From NCBI GenBank assembly GCA_903813345.2, contig CAIIXF020000004.1, positions 9,310,196 to 9,374,195 on the forward strand: a DNA stretch of 64,000 nt, in the 5' to 3' direction. The notes under the pieces were generated by a model. The model worked only from the letters and a program-made list of their open reading frames with translations. It had not been told where the DNA came from and made no database searches. Origin of the DNA: Owenia fusiformis. Taxonomy: Eukaryota; Annelida; Polychaeta; Sabellida; Oweniidae. Made by a program: the position numbers and the translations under genes. This document shows, in pieces, positions 11,963 to 23,662 of the stretch. The first letter of the stretch is position 1; every line of letters starts with the position of its first letter.

Positions 11963-12553
11963 GTCAACATTTTCAAAATTGTCGCAAACTAGCTAAATTG
12001 TCTCAAGAAAGTGTAATATGCTTCTAACTAGGCACATATGAAATTTCAACAAAATCACACACAAGTACGAAAATTGCGGTCATTTTTCAAAATGACCAGC
12101 CAAAGAGTCGATAGACGATGAGCCATGCTTATGAGTATTTACTGAAAATTTGAACAAAATTTGCTGTTACCTTTTGAGTTATAGTAAAAAAACGTGAATA
12201 ACACTGTGGTCATTTTCAAAATGGCCGCCTTCTAGTCAAAGTCTAGTCCTAGGCATAAAGCAATGTACCATGGTCATGACTATTCATATATCAAATATAA
12301 ACAGAATCGCTACACAAAAAGATGATGTAAACCTTGGATGACGAAATTTCATCCTCCTGTAAGCTAAAATGGATATTGTGAGAATTGGTACTCATAATCA
12401 CTTACTTGTAACAAGTTCACGAGGATATATACATGTACATCTAATATCACTGGATGCAATTTGTATTGATTTGTCACGATTTTAAAAGTATATATCAGAT
12501 ATTCGGTCTGTTGGATACATACTAGGAGTTTCATCCATCACAATTTAGAATAT
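11963..12553. other. Non-coding spacer with AAAATGGCCGCC-type repeats
   Basis: Low-copy diverged repeats with TTTTCAAAATGNCC motifs (12068-12090, 12210-12230). The right edge of the duplicated block falls near 12488. The last 60 bp is the 3' flank of copy 3. No gene seen. Confidence 0.5.
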
Positions 12554-13088
12554 TTAGCCAATGTATTTATATCTAGATCCGTACAATATCATCCCATTAT
12601 CTAAGAGTTGAGCACCCATTTTTGCATTCATCTGTAAAGACTGTTCATTATTTGCTAGCACTATCCAAAACGGTCTTTCATTTTGCTCATAGATTTTTTT
12701 ACACAGCAATAACTGTACAGCTGTACCAAGTCCTTGACGTCTATGGGATTCGGTCACATTTAACATCAGCATCTCACCATTGCATGCAGTCAACATATGT
12801 CCTATGACTTCACGCTTATCATTCCTCAGACATATATTTGGAAAGTTTTTAATACAGAACTCTATTCCTGCTGTGATGTCTGGATCATCTGCAAGGATAT
12901 GCTGCCAGCGTCGCTGAACTAGAACAGCTTCATCAAGGCGTAGTGTTGAACAAGTTAACTGCTTCATAGTGGGTACCTCTCTTGAATGCAAATTATTTAA
13001 TATTTAGCATGCAGTGTCTTTTATTTGGAGAGATTATTTCAATTATTTGACATTGCTATTTCATTATTCATTAGGTTTCAAAAAATGT

Positions 13089-13586
13089 CCCTAACACCCC
13101 AGTCACATTTGTCGCACGGCGGCCGCAAGTCGACCGCAGAACAATTAAATCGGTGAATTTCTGCGGCGAGCGTAGAAAAACTACGCTCGCCTTGCGGCCT
13201 CCGTACGGCGAATGCAGATTTTTACAGGCCACAGGGAAGGCGTAGAAATTATAACTCGAGTTATAATATTTGTTCATTTCTGAGGTCCCCGTAGAAATCA
13301 ACTGGCTCAACAAGATTGAATCATTATTTGTCAATGTTTCACGATCCCTTTTCATTTAATATTACATCCTAGCACTACGAATAACATATAAATTGTCCTG
13401 ATGTAAATAAAATGAAACAAAAGTATTATTTATCAACAGAAATTTAAAATTCACCGTGCGGCTGCCGTGGGAAATGTGACTGCAAAAGTAGGAGAGCGCG
13501 GAAATTCTGCGGCGAGCGTAGAAAAGCAACTGGCCGCAGAAATGACAGACCGCAAGGTCGCCGTAGGAAATGTGACTGGGGTGTTA
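13089..13586. mobile_element. Short TIR element in intron 5 of copy 3
   Basis: Ends TAACACCCCAGTCACATTT and AAATGTGACTGGGGTGTTA form a 19 bp inverted repeat. The interior is richer in GC and CpG than its surroundings (GCGGCGAGCGTAGAAAA appears twice, inverted and direct). It abuts the next element directly. TWA-type target duplication possible (TAA/TTA). Confidence 0.6.
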
Positions 13587-14384
13587 CCCTACTATCACAC
13601 CAAACTAGTTCTCACTACGTTCTCAAAAACGGGCTTCAACTGTGTACGAACGGACTGGACCTACTAAGAACCGTTTTGGGATCTATTAACAAACTTCATC
13701 GAACGTACTCGAACGGGTAGGTCCTCTAGAACTTAGACAATGCTCAAAATGTTCTCGTGGTCGTCACTTTCTACAATTAGAACGAGTGACAATGTACTAA
13801 CGACGAGCTGGACGTACTACGAACGGAACCGTCGTACTTCATTCCTACTAGGGACGTTTTAACAACGAGTTGAATTGTCTGAGGACGTGTTGAGAACGAG
13901 GTAGAACTAATTGCAAACGGGTTTAAACTGATTGAGAACGTATTTAACACTGCTTATGAACGAGTTAGCAAAAATATAGCTATCACACCAAACAAGTTGC
14001 CACTGCGTTCTTCAAAACTGTGTGCGAACGGAATGAACGTAGCTGCAACTTTCTAAGGTCTATTTACGAACTTTATGATCGTTCTCAGACGGGAATGTGA
14101 TTTTAGAATTTTGAATCGATTTAAAATTCGATGGCGACCATAACGTTCTGTAATCAGGTCATGTTGACCTTCTAGACTAAGGGACGCGTTCTACTACGTT
14201 GCACACCGACGTGGTGCGACCTGAACGAACTGCGAACGAGAAGGACGTATTGAAGACTGTTTAAGAACGAAGAAGCTAATTATTTCAGACATATTTCCCG
14301 ACCACAGCCAGATTGAGCCCGTTTTACGACGTTTTCGTAGGACTGGCAAGAACGGGTAAGAACGAGTTTGGTGTGATAGGGGGG
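13587..14384. mobile_element. Harbinger-like non-autonomous element, copy A
   Basis: Left end CCCTACTATCACACCAAACT, right end AGTTTGGTGTGATAGGGGGG, flanked by TTA at 13584-13586 and 14385-14387. The TWA target and CCC/GGG ends suggest PIF/Harbinger type. A second internal start (CTATCACACCAAACAAGTTG near 13981) shows it is a fusion of two related units. The interior is densely studded with ACGAAC/AACGAG/ACGTTCT motifs at short spacing. No coding capacity. Confidence 0.7.
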
Positions 14385-14835
14385 TTAGAGTGAGAACCGT
14401 GAAAAGTTTGTCTGAGATTTGGTTACAAAAATCTCCGGTATGAGTGACTAAAAATTAAGTATTCGTAATACTTACATTAAGGCTTCGTTAATGTCATCCT
14501 TTTGTATTGAAAATGTCTTTCCTTCCAGAACTTCACCCAAAGGAACCCGACCATACATCTGAGCGACCTCATCGAATACAGATTTTTGTGTTTCAGTTAC
14601 TCCTAGTATAACATCACAAAACTGTATGATAACTCGTGTTACAACAATAACTCTACTCCCCTGATTTTGATTTATAAATTGCCCCGTACGCATTTCTAAA
14701 AATAGACCGGCCTCAATTTTCGTGAAAAGCCCAAATGTCTTTGGTGTTAATGTTTTTATTTAACTTTATTAAAACAATATAACAGTACGTAAAAGCATAC
14801 CAATCGCCATTTGGCATTAAACGTTGCTTCACTAA
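14385..14835. other. Intronic sequence and exon 5 of GLYAT-like copy 3
   Basis: Contains exon 5 of copy 3 (14602-14476). The 14741-14835 part is AT-rich and appears to belong to an older insertion that was itself split by the next element, because related sequence resumes at 15633. Confidence 0.45.
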
Positions 14836-15632
14836 CCCTACTATCACACCAAACTAGTTCTCACTACGTTCTCGAAAACGGGCTTCAACTGTGTACGAAC
14901 GGACTGGACCTACTAAGAACCGTTTAGGATCTATTTACAAACTTACTCGAACGGGTAGGTCCTCTAGAACTTAGACAATGCTCAAAATGTTCTCGTGGTC
15001 GTCACGTTCTACAATTAGAACGAGTGACAACGTACTAACGACGAGCTCGACGTACTACGAACGGAACCGCCGTACTTCAATCCTTCTAGGGACGTTTTAA
15101 CAACGAGTTGAACTGTCTGAGGACGTGTTGAAATCGAGGTAGAACTAATTCCAAACGGGTTTAAACTGATTAAGAACGTATTTAACACTGCTTATGAACG
15201 AGTTAGCAAAAATATAGCTATCACACCAAACAAGTTGCCACTGCGTTCTTCAAAACTGGTTTTAAACTGTGTGCGAACGGAATGAACGTAGCTGCAACTT
15301 TCTAAGGTCTATTTACGAACTTTATGAACGTTCTCAGACGGGAATGTGATTTTAGAATTTTGAATTGATTCAAAATTCGATGGCGACCATACCGTTCTGT
15401 AATCAGGTCATGTTGACCTTCTAGACAAAGGGACGCGTTCTACTACGTTGCACACTGACACGATGCGATCTGAACGAACTGCGAACGAGATGAACGTATT
15501 GAGGACTGTTTAAGAACGAAGAAGCTAATTATTTCAGACATATTTCCCGATCACAGCCAGATTGAGCCCGTTTTACGACGTTTTCGAAGGACTGGCAAGA
15601 ACGGGTAAGAACTAGTTTGGTGTGATAGGGGG
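14836..15632. mobile_element. Harbinger-like non-autonomous element, copy B
   Basis: Nearly identical to 13587-14384, with the same ends (CCCTACTATCACACC / GGTGTGATAGGGGG) and the same internal second start (CTATCACACCAAACAAGTTG near 15218). Flanks are TAA on the left and TTA on the right, so the target duplication is imperfect. Confidence 0.7.
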
Positions 15633-15783
15633 TTAATTAAAACATGGTTTTCATGCGGCTAAACGGTGCATCCCAAAAACGCAACAAAGAAAAACATTGT
15701 AAAATCACAAAACTAGAGATGATTACATCAATTTCATTTAGTTTATCATGAACCCACGTGTCTCCACTTTACAATGATATGTC

Positions 15784-16019
15784 ATTTGTGACCTTCTAGA
15801 CTAAGGGACGCGTTATACGACGTTGCACACCGACGTGGTGCGACCTGAACGAACTGTGAATGTGAGATGGACGTATTGAAGACTGTTTATGAACGAAATA
15901 CACTTGTAGCTAATTATTTTAGACATATTTCCCGACCACAGCCAGATTGAGCCCGTTTTACGACGTTTTCGTAGGACTGGCAAGAACGGGTAAGAACTAG
16001 TTTGGTGTGATAGGGGGGT
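15784..16019. mobile_element. 3' fragment of the same Harbinger-like family
   Basis: Right-end fragment (GACCTTCTAGACTAAGGGACG to TTTGGTGTGATAGGGGGG) without a left end. It is followed at 16125-16215 by two copies of the palindrome AGGTTCGAACCT within TAGGTTCG-rich DNA. Confidence 0.6.
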
Positions 16020-17667
16020 TAGGTTCGCTTTAGGTAGGTCAAAATATTTCAAATTTTTTAGGTTCCTGTTGGCTTCTATAGTGAACCCAGAAGTTATGAA
16101 TTTTAAAAAGTGTTTAAGGTGCTGTTAGGTTCGAACCTATTGCAAACCCACTTTTTGTAAGTTCGTTTAGGTAACTGATAAACTACGGAACTCACTTTAA
16201 GGTTCGAACCTACATGACCTACTGAAAGGCTGGGTTCACATGGGAGAGCATGTTCCAGGCGCTAAAGGGTTAAGCTAGTTTGTGTTAAAAATACATTTTC
16301 TAAATTGTTCGACAAAGTTCCTAACATGTGGTCGAATCGTAGTGAATAAGTCTTTTTGGTTTCCCGGAGGTACGCTGCAACATTCAGGCTACTATCTGAC
16401 ATCGAGTTAAAAAATGTTTCCCGTTGAAGCAAATTTTATCACAAATATCGAAGGGTGTGGTTGGGTAAGCGTCTGGCTTCCCCAAGATGCAAAAGCTAAG
16501 AATGTGCAAACCAAACTACTACAGGACACGTGGTATATCATTAAATTGCGTTATTGCCCTGGCCTCATTGGATCTTTCAACCGACTTTCAATTGAGCTGC
16601 TAGGACATACACCGTTTTCTATGATATAAATCATTTCAAAACTTGTTAAATCACAAAGGGTTTACCAGGGGAGTGTCATACCATATATAAACAAAGATTT
16701 TTCTTTATTCCGGGTCCAATCAATGACATCATTATTCAACACCATTTTTCTGAATAAAGCATCATTCTTGTCTTCTCTTAATATGTAGAAGATGGGACCC
16801 CAGATACTCGGCCATGCTTCAGAGGAGCTCTACAAACATAACATGTGTGGATTATTTTGGCGATCCGTCGATATTTTCCACCACTTAGGGCACAGATGTG
16901 TGAGTTCATTGGTGGCAAGTGACACAGATATGTCGCTGTCACATTTAGTACAGCGACTGTATGGTCTAATACTTCTACGGCCGATAGTAATCCTACGGCC
17001 GCTGGAGAATGCCAACGGTCACATACTAAAGTAGCCGTACGGCGTTTACTGTGAAATTGTGGAGACAGAAAACCTGCGGTTGCCGTATGGCATGGTCGCC
17101 TGAAGGAACAGTTTATCAGATTGCGAAGTTTCATACAAGCTCCACTGTGACATATCATTCTAAAACTATCATTGCAAGTCATGTTGTGAAAACATGTAAC
17201 AGCATGTCTTACCGACATAAGATCCTTATAGGTCGACCGATGATTATGTTGAAGTTTGGAAACTCATCCACGATGAATGCAAAGTCCGTCACTACCTCCT
17301 GTAAACAATTCTTTAACAAGCATACCATCTGAAAATATGATCCTTCAAGGATAATATTTGAATCAGTTAATTGATACTTTTCTGGTGAATTCATAAGTAA
17401 ATGAACCTTGATGGAACATTTCTCAAAATATGGCAGATGCATAAATTAACATTTAGAGCTCACTTGTATTGGCAAATGCTTTGAATTACAGAATCAGAAT
17501 TTATATGGCTTCTAACCTGAATCCTAAGGTACTCATCCGTTGGTTGATTCAACGTTTCCAGGGCAATTTCCATCTCCCTTCGGTTCAGTGTATATGCCAT
17601 TTTCTAACATAACACTACAGTCTACCTACAATCAAAGTTGATCTTTTTTCAAACACTAACAACATCG

Positions 17668-18640
17668 GTTCCTGGCGAACGAAATCCCCAGAAACTGAAA
17701 ATTGATAATTTCATTAAGGAGAATCTTAAGGTGGAAGGTGATGATCTTGAAACTGCCTGCAAAGGATATGATAGATTTCATCGACTGGGAACTTTAAAAG
17801 CAGGAAATACTCGGCCAGTAGTAGCTCACTTCTCGAATCCTTTTGTCAAGGACATGCTTCTACAGAATGCCAAGAATCTGAAAGGTACCAATTTCTCTAT
17901 CTCTCAACAATGGAGAGGTTAAGCTAACGATGTTTTTCACAACGTAACCGTGAACGCAAAGTACAAAAATTAACAAAGGAATGTATCGAGCGCTCATAGT
18001 TTTATGCGCGCTTAGTCTACTTCAGATACTCTTTCAGCTTCAGAGTTTCGGGTTTAGAACGGGAGATTTGAATATTTGACGTTGGGTCAACGGGAACCAT
18101 TTTACTCGTGTCTATTGAACACTATGCTGTCAATTTTGATTTCGATGCACAGTTGAATTCTTGCTGAACACGATGATGTATGTCATGCATGATTTAGCGC
18201 CAAAAATCTTACGAAACGAGCTCGTTTAAAATATATATTAGAAAACCAGCTATAAAACCGCATCAATGACATACTATAGAATCATTACACGCTATGGTGT
18301 AGTCTAAACAAACACTGGATTTGAACGGCTATTTATATGAGAAGGCTACATGAATTTGTATATGGTCGAGTGATACGTACAGGTTCAGTTTCGATTATAT
18401 ATGCAAAGCTTAACCTCTCCAATACCCAGATGAGATACGAGAACGTCGAAAGCAGCTTATCCCTACAATGATAGAATTTAAAAAAAGGGAGACCGAGCCT
18501 CTCTTAAAGTGGACAAACTGTTTGTCAATAACAGGCTATATACTGGGCCTCTTCTAGAAGCGAAACCAGGTGATCATTTGGTACAGCCCCAGGACTAGGT
18601 CTTTGCATGGCCAATACCTCAAACATGAGGTGATAAACCA
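17668..18640 (+). pseudogene. LINE ORF1 fragment (RNA-binding chaperone type), interrupted
   Basis: The translated piece contains KVEGDDLETACKGYDRFHRL, RPVVAHFSNPFVKDMLL and LKGTNFSISQQ, the RRM-like core of L1-type ORF1 proteins. The reading frame is broken by the 509 bp element 17912-18420 and resumes with YPDEIRERRKQLIPTMIEF, the expected C-terminal domain start. The N-terminus is lost with the 5' truncation. Confidence 0.7.
17912..18420. mobile_element. 509 bp TIR element inside LINE ORF1
   Basis: Ends GGAGAGGTTAAGCT and AGCTTAACCTCTCC (14 bp inverted repeat), flanked by AAT at 17909-17911 and 18421-18423. Removing one AAT plus the element restores a continuous ORF1 reading frame, which confirms the borders. 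Non-coding. Superfamily unknown; the 3 bp TSD is shared with 34729-39839. Confidence 0.8.
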
Positions 18641-19004
18641 GGACTCCTCTCTATAATAAAGAGAGAGTGATTGCATTAATTTTATTGGTTAATATTATTG
18701 AGTTGCTTATATTTTCAATGGATTTTGTTACATTCAAATATTACAGGTATTTTAAAGAGGTGTGCCACAATCAATATGTATATTGGTATATACATGTTTT
18801 GTACATAGAGTTACATATGTGCCTGGTCTGAGTTTTGTTTCTTATTTTCTAACTGTGGTACATCTCTTTAATATTTATCATTTTTTCCTCTTTCACTACT
18901 ACATCATTAGTCCATGTGTCACCCCTATACATCCAATAGTGAACCTAGAAATTGTTAAAAGTACGATGTTTTATGGTCGATTTATGATAATAAGGGTTTT
19001 CTGA

Positions 19005-19203
19005 AGTGATTTAACTGGGTTGCCGAAACAGTTTGTTTGGGGAAAACATTATATAGGCTGATTAGGGAGGGGTGCAATCGCTTAACATGGCGTTGACTAT
19101 TGACTTAGCGTTTGGATACCACCATATACCTGGTATGTTACCATGGTAATAGATACAAAAATTTTCCCCAAACTTATTTTTTTGGCAACCCAGCTAAATC
19201 ACT
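19005..19203. mobile_element. Small hairpin element in LINE
   Basis: Inverted arms AGTGATTTAACTGGGTTGCC and GGCAACCCAGCTAAATCACT with inner TTTGGGGAAAA / TTTTCCCCAAA; about 200 bp foldback. Non-coding. Confidence 0.6.
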
Positions 19204-19422
19204 CCAATAATCCCTAATGATAGTATTTACACAGAAAAACATCATACTTTTAAATATTTATACGTTCAGAAAATGACAAATGGACTACATGGTAATACTT
19301 GAGTTATTTTTGATCCTGTGAGTTATTGCAAAACACCATGAACTATAAACTTATAACACTTTGGGTCAGACACAGGACATGTTTTCAGGTTTTGCATATG
19401 AGTAATGTCATATTGACCCCAA

Positions 19423-22400
19423 ATGGTTGATACCTATGACTTACATGTGGCTGATACATTGTGTCATGAACTTCCATTTTACAGTGTTATTGATGATATT
19501 GAATACCTTGAATCTGTTCCCTATGCTGATTTACTTGCCAATTTTGAACATAAAATCTTTAACCCATTTAATGAGAGGCTTTCTAATGAAAATGATGAGA
19601 TTGAAATGTATATAAAGAATGATGTCATGGATTCAATTACCAAATGCAAATATAGATCTTTAACAGAGCTCTCTGCTTTAAGGTGCTATGGAAGTTAACA
19701 GGAAATGACAAAACAGGAAGTGACAAAGCCATGCTGGATTTTGAAAATGTTTTGAACCAAGATAACAGAGTTCTGATTGGACCTCCAGTCAGTTTAACTA
19801 GTTCCACATATCATTTACATGACCGGGAAGACAACGGAAATGGCCAGAATGACCATAAACATGAAGAAATAACCTTTTCAGCCCTCTGAAAATGTGCCTG
19901 AAAAACAGCTAAGAGTAGGTGCCCAGGAAAGGTCACTGAACAGAATCTTTTGACTTTTTCAGAAAATCTGCCCAATATATTGCTTAAAATGATACAATTT
20001 AAAAAATTTGGTATCATTCTTAGAAAAAGAAAAAATGAAAAAAACTGAATTGAAAATCGATCGATTTACCTTTTTACTACAGCCATTATTGTTTTAGACA
20101 ATTTTTTAAAATTTCAAAGATTGTATCATTTAGAGCAATATATTGGACACGTTTTATATATTAATCAATTAAAGAAAAATCCAGTTCAAGTGTTGGCATT
20201 TTCTGAAACCTGGCTGAACTCTGACACAGAGAAGCAATGTGCATCTCTTTTCTCTGATTATACACCGTATTTCTCTTCTAGAACTGATTGTGCGGGGGTG
20301 CTGCTTTATTCATTTTTAATGGTATTTGCCACAAATTCAGACATGATATCAAATTTCACGATGATCAGTGCAATTCCTTAGCCATTGAAATTGTCAACCA
20401 ACAATCTAAGAACATCATCGTTACTGCTCTATACAAACCTCCAAAAATTAATATTGATGAATTTAATGTCAATTTAACTTCATATCTTAGACAAATCAAT
20501 AATGAAAATAAATTTTCTGTCATCACTGGGGATTTTAACATAGATCTTTTCAAATCTGACATTCACAAAGGTATAATGACTTTCTTAATATTTTGTACTC
20601 CTATAATCACAGACCATTGATATACAAGCCTACCCGTGTAACATCCCATTCTGCGACCTTAATTGACAATATATTTACTAATATGTCTAATTTTATTCAT
20701 GGGGGTGTCATCTTAAGTGATATTTCTGACCATTTTCCAGTATTTGCACTTTCTGAGTCAACAATTAGCACTATAAAATTCAAAACAATTTCATACAGAA
20801 AACATACTACCCAAAATCTACAAATGTTCAAACAACAGCTTTCTACTGTAGATTGGACTGATTTATATTCTAGCAATAATGCAAATGATGCATATAACAT
20901 TTTTCATGACATAATTTCTAAAATCTATAATGAGTCATTCCCCCTCTTAAAAAAGAGAGTTAAGCATTACAATGATAACTCACGCCCTTGGCTAACTATA
21001 GGTATCATAAATTCTACTAAGGTTAAAAATAAATTGTACTATAAATATGTAAAATGTCCCACAATTACCAATTTGACAGCATACAAAGAATATAAACGCT
21101 TACTTAGACGCACTATAAGAACTTCCGAACGTTCATATTATCGAGACCGAGTTAACTCTGCAAACGGTAATATAAAGGATACATGGGCTGTCATAAAAGA
21201 TATTTTGAAAAAGAAAAAGCCTACCCCAAATCTCAAAATGAATTTATAGTTAATGACCAGGTTATTTCAGATAAAACTGAAATCTCTAACAAATTTAATG
21301 AATTTTTCGCAACTATTGGAAAGAAATATGCGGAAAACATTGGTCTCAACTTATTAACTCAATGAAAAAAACAGATATTAAATTTAATTTTGACTTAATA
21401 ACTCACCATGAACTACATGACCTAATGGGAGATCTCAAAGATAGCAGTGCATCTATTGATGATATCAAACCTATTATTATACGTCAGTCTAAGGATGAAC
21501 TTCTAAACCCTCTTCTTTTTATTTATAATATGTCTTTTCAACAGGGATGCTTTCCTGATCTTCTTAAAATGGCTAAAGTCATACCCATATTTAAATCTGG
21601 TGAAAATGACAAATTTACAAATTACAGGCCAATATCTATTTTGTCTGTATTTTCTAAGCTCATTGAGAAACTTGTCCATAAGCGATTATACACTTTCTTT
21701 GAAGAATCAAAATTATTTTACTTACACCAATTTGGATTTCGAAAACATTTCTCCACATATATGGCAATTTTGACCTTTGTCGAAAATATAAGATCAGCTC
21801 TTGAAAATGATAAATACTCCATTGGAATCTTCCTTGACCTGTCAAAAGCGTTCGACACTATCAACCATGATATTCTCATAAAAAACTTGATTTCTATGGT
21901 GTCGGACAAGTTGAACAAAAACTTTTCAAAAGCTATCTTCAAAATCGGAAACAAATTGGTTCTAATGATGGGGCCCTGTCTGACACCCAAACTGTTTCCC
22001 AGGGAGTCCCTCAGGGATCAATTTTGGGACCTCTTTTATTTATCATTTATGTTAATGACCTGTTCACGGCGTCACAAAGTCTTAAATCTGTTTTATTTGC
22101 AGATGACACTAATCTTCTAGCTTCTGACCATAATTTAACTAGACTTGTAAATACTGTTAATCAGGAACTCATTACTCTCTTGATGACTGGTTTAAAGCAA
22201 ACCTCCTTTCTTTAAACTATTCAAAAACAAAATTCATCGTCTTCTCCAAAAAACGAAAAAAGATTTGTCAACAAATTGAAATATTTATAAATGGAAAACA
22301 AGTTGATAGGGTTCGTGAAATAAATTTTTTGGGAGTAACAATTGATGAATTCCTTGACTGGAAAAGTCACATAAAAAATGTAGAAAGAAAAATATCTAGA

Positions 22401-23236
22401 ACCATTGGAATCTCATTCAAATGCAGATACTTGCTAAACTCGGCTTGCACTCGGCTCCACTATTCAAACAATTTAGAATACTTCCAATGCATGATATCTA
22501 TCAATTAAATGTTGGAATTTTTGTTTATTGCTGGTATAACAATTTATTATGCACCTCATTAAAATACTCAAATCTGATTGGTTCTTAGTTGCTTGTAATT
22601 TGGCAATACTCTGCTCTTTTCTGAAAACTGCTGGATATTTTTTTAATATTTTTTCAATGTTTTTGCAACATTCCCACTTCAGAGATTTATTTCTTAATAA
22701 CTGGAGTACTACTTAAAGCTTACATCTGAAACTGGCGGAAAATAGAAGAAAAAATGCACTTAATCAATCACAATTACCCGTATCATTCAAAAGTTACATA
22801 TAATTCTGCAAGAACGTCTCGAATAAATAAAGATTAAATTCCCGGGGCAAATATTTTTGTCCAGTGTAGCGAATAAACTGGCCGGAAGTCGTCAGAGTTT
22901 TGAAAGAAAAAATAAATAAATGTCAAAATACTGTACTCCAGTAAGTACTCCACTTATCTTTGATTGGGAGGTGCATAATAAAACAAATACTGGATGACCA
23001 GGAGCTGGAAACTTTGAAAACTATTTTACGTTAAATGTTGTCATTCATCGGTATCAAACTAGACATTCACATGATATCCATGCCTTCAAGTTCAAAACAA
23101 ATATTGGCCTTTATTCACTGAAAGTTCAAGGTCAGCAAATCTCGAATTCTATATCTCATCATATTCGACAAGCAGCCTCACTCTCAATTTTTAAGTCTTT
23201 GTTCAAACAAAATAAAATAAATGACATACCTTTATA
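19423..23236 (+). pseudogene. LINE ORF2: endonuclease and reverse transcriptase, frameshifted
   Basis: Pieces in all three frames follow the order of a non-LTR ORF2: an N-terminal region (19423-19698); an EEP endonuclease with FSETWLN (about 20200), ITGDFNIDLF (about 20520), LIDNIFTN and SDISDHFPVF (20660-20740); then reverse transcriptase with YRPISILSVFSKLIEKLV (about 21625), FLDLSKAFDTINHD (about 21830), QGVPQGSILGPLLF (about 22000, frame-shifted) and FADDTNLLA (about 22098). A C-terminal tail ends with a stop near 23236. Several frameshifts and the insertion 22545-22980 break it, so it is inactive. It would have supplied target-primed reverse transcription. Confidence 0.85.
22545..22980. 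mobile_element. TIR element within LINE ORF2
   Basis: Inverted ends TATTATGCACCTC and GAGGTGCATAATA, about 436 bp, AT-rich, no coding capacity. ORF2 homology (LNVGIFVYCWYN, then RHSHDIHAFKFKTNIG) resumes on the far side. Confidence 0.7.
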
Positions 23237-23662
23237 GTTTTAAAGATTTGAAAATGTCTTTACTATTGAAAATCTGTACTCTGCCACATTTTGTCTTATC
23301 ACCTTATATATATACATATTATAAACTTAGCAGCAATTACCCGTTCTCGTGTCCTGTGTCTCTGTCCCCGAGTGTTAATATTTTTCCAACAGACTTGGGC
23401 CAGTGTCATTCTCAGGTATTTCTCCACTCCATTTTTATTTGTCTTACCTGTTGGTGTCACTGACCCATTTCTGTCCAGTTAAAACCAACATATATGCTCT
23501 TGAGAGCGTCATGTTGTATTGAATGTCATATATGATTTTCAAAATAGTAATAAATATCTGAATCTGAATCTGAACATCGTGATATTGCAAATAAAGTTAT
23601 CTTGTTCGACGCGCATTGATGTCAAAGTCCAAGTCATGATCATGTCCTTCTTGTATAAACTA

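Larger units (their letters stand above)
763..12488. repeat. Segmental duplication, left block
   Basis: This block (GLYAT-like copies 1 and 2, tRNA-Val, tRNA-Asn, then non-coding DNA) is repeated in the same order and orientation at 30911-47879. The two diverge at the left near ATATGCAAGATAATTGCATA and at the right after CACGATTTTAAAAGT. Most differences are discrete insertions: 7230-8262 and 10980-11538 are present only here, while 31512-32237, 32581-33543 and 34729-39839 are present only in the right block. About 1 kb at 45930-46937 is also absent here. The part around copies 2 and 5 is nearly identical, so it is recent or has been homogenised by conversion. Confidence 0.85.
12554..17600 (-). 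pseudogene. Glycine N-acyltransferase-like, copy 3 (frameshifted)
   Basis: Third GLYAT-like paralogue with the same exon plan: 17600-17517, 17478-17464, 17298-17213, 16829-16682, 14602-14476, 12980-12554. Exon 3 is 86 nt instead of 84: after GGTCGACC it has two extra bases (CTATAAGG versus AAAGG) before the donor. This shifts the frame and leads to a stop in exon 4. The other exons are open and splice sites look intact, so the lesion may be recent, a real alternative donor, or a sequence error. Introns 4 and 5 are swollen by two Harbinger-like elements and a 0.5 kb element. A 5.9 kb retrotransposon lies about 70 bp upstream of the start codon, which would separate the gene from its promoter. 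Confidence 0.7.
17668..23572 (+). mobile_element. 5'-truncated non-LTR retrotransposon (LINE) with TSD
   Basis: Flanked by AACATCG at 17661-17667 and 23573-23579; the ancestral unbroken sequence is recognisable from the other GLYAT-like upstream regions. The 3' end carries a TCTGAA-type short tandem tail (about 23556-23572), the usual non-LTR tail. It contains an ORF1 piece (17668-17911 continued at 18421-18640) and a decayed ORF2 with endonuclease and reverse transcriptase (about 19423-23236). Three later insertions lie inside it (17912-18420, 19005-19203, 22545-22980). RT motifs resemble the CR1/L2/Jockey group; the exact clade is not resolved. Confidence 0.85.

Noticed and set aside
16778-17218. 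146-codon minus-strand frame over exons 3-4 of copy 3
   Set aside because: It reads the out-of-frame continuation of the GLYAT-like exon; the exon comparison with four paralogues explains the region better.
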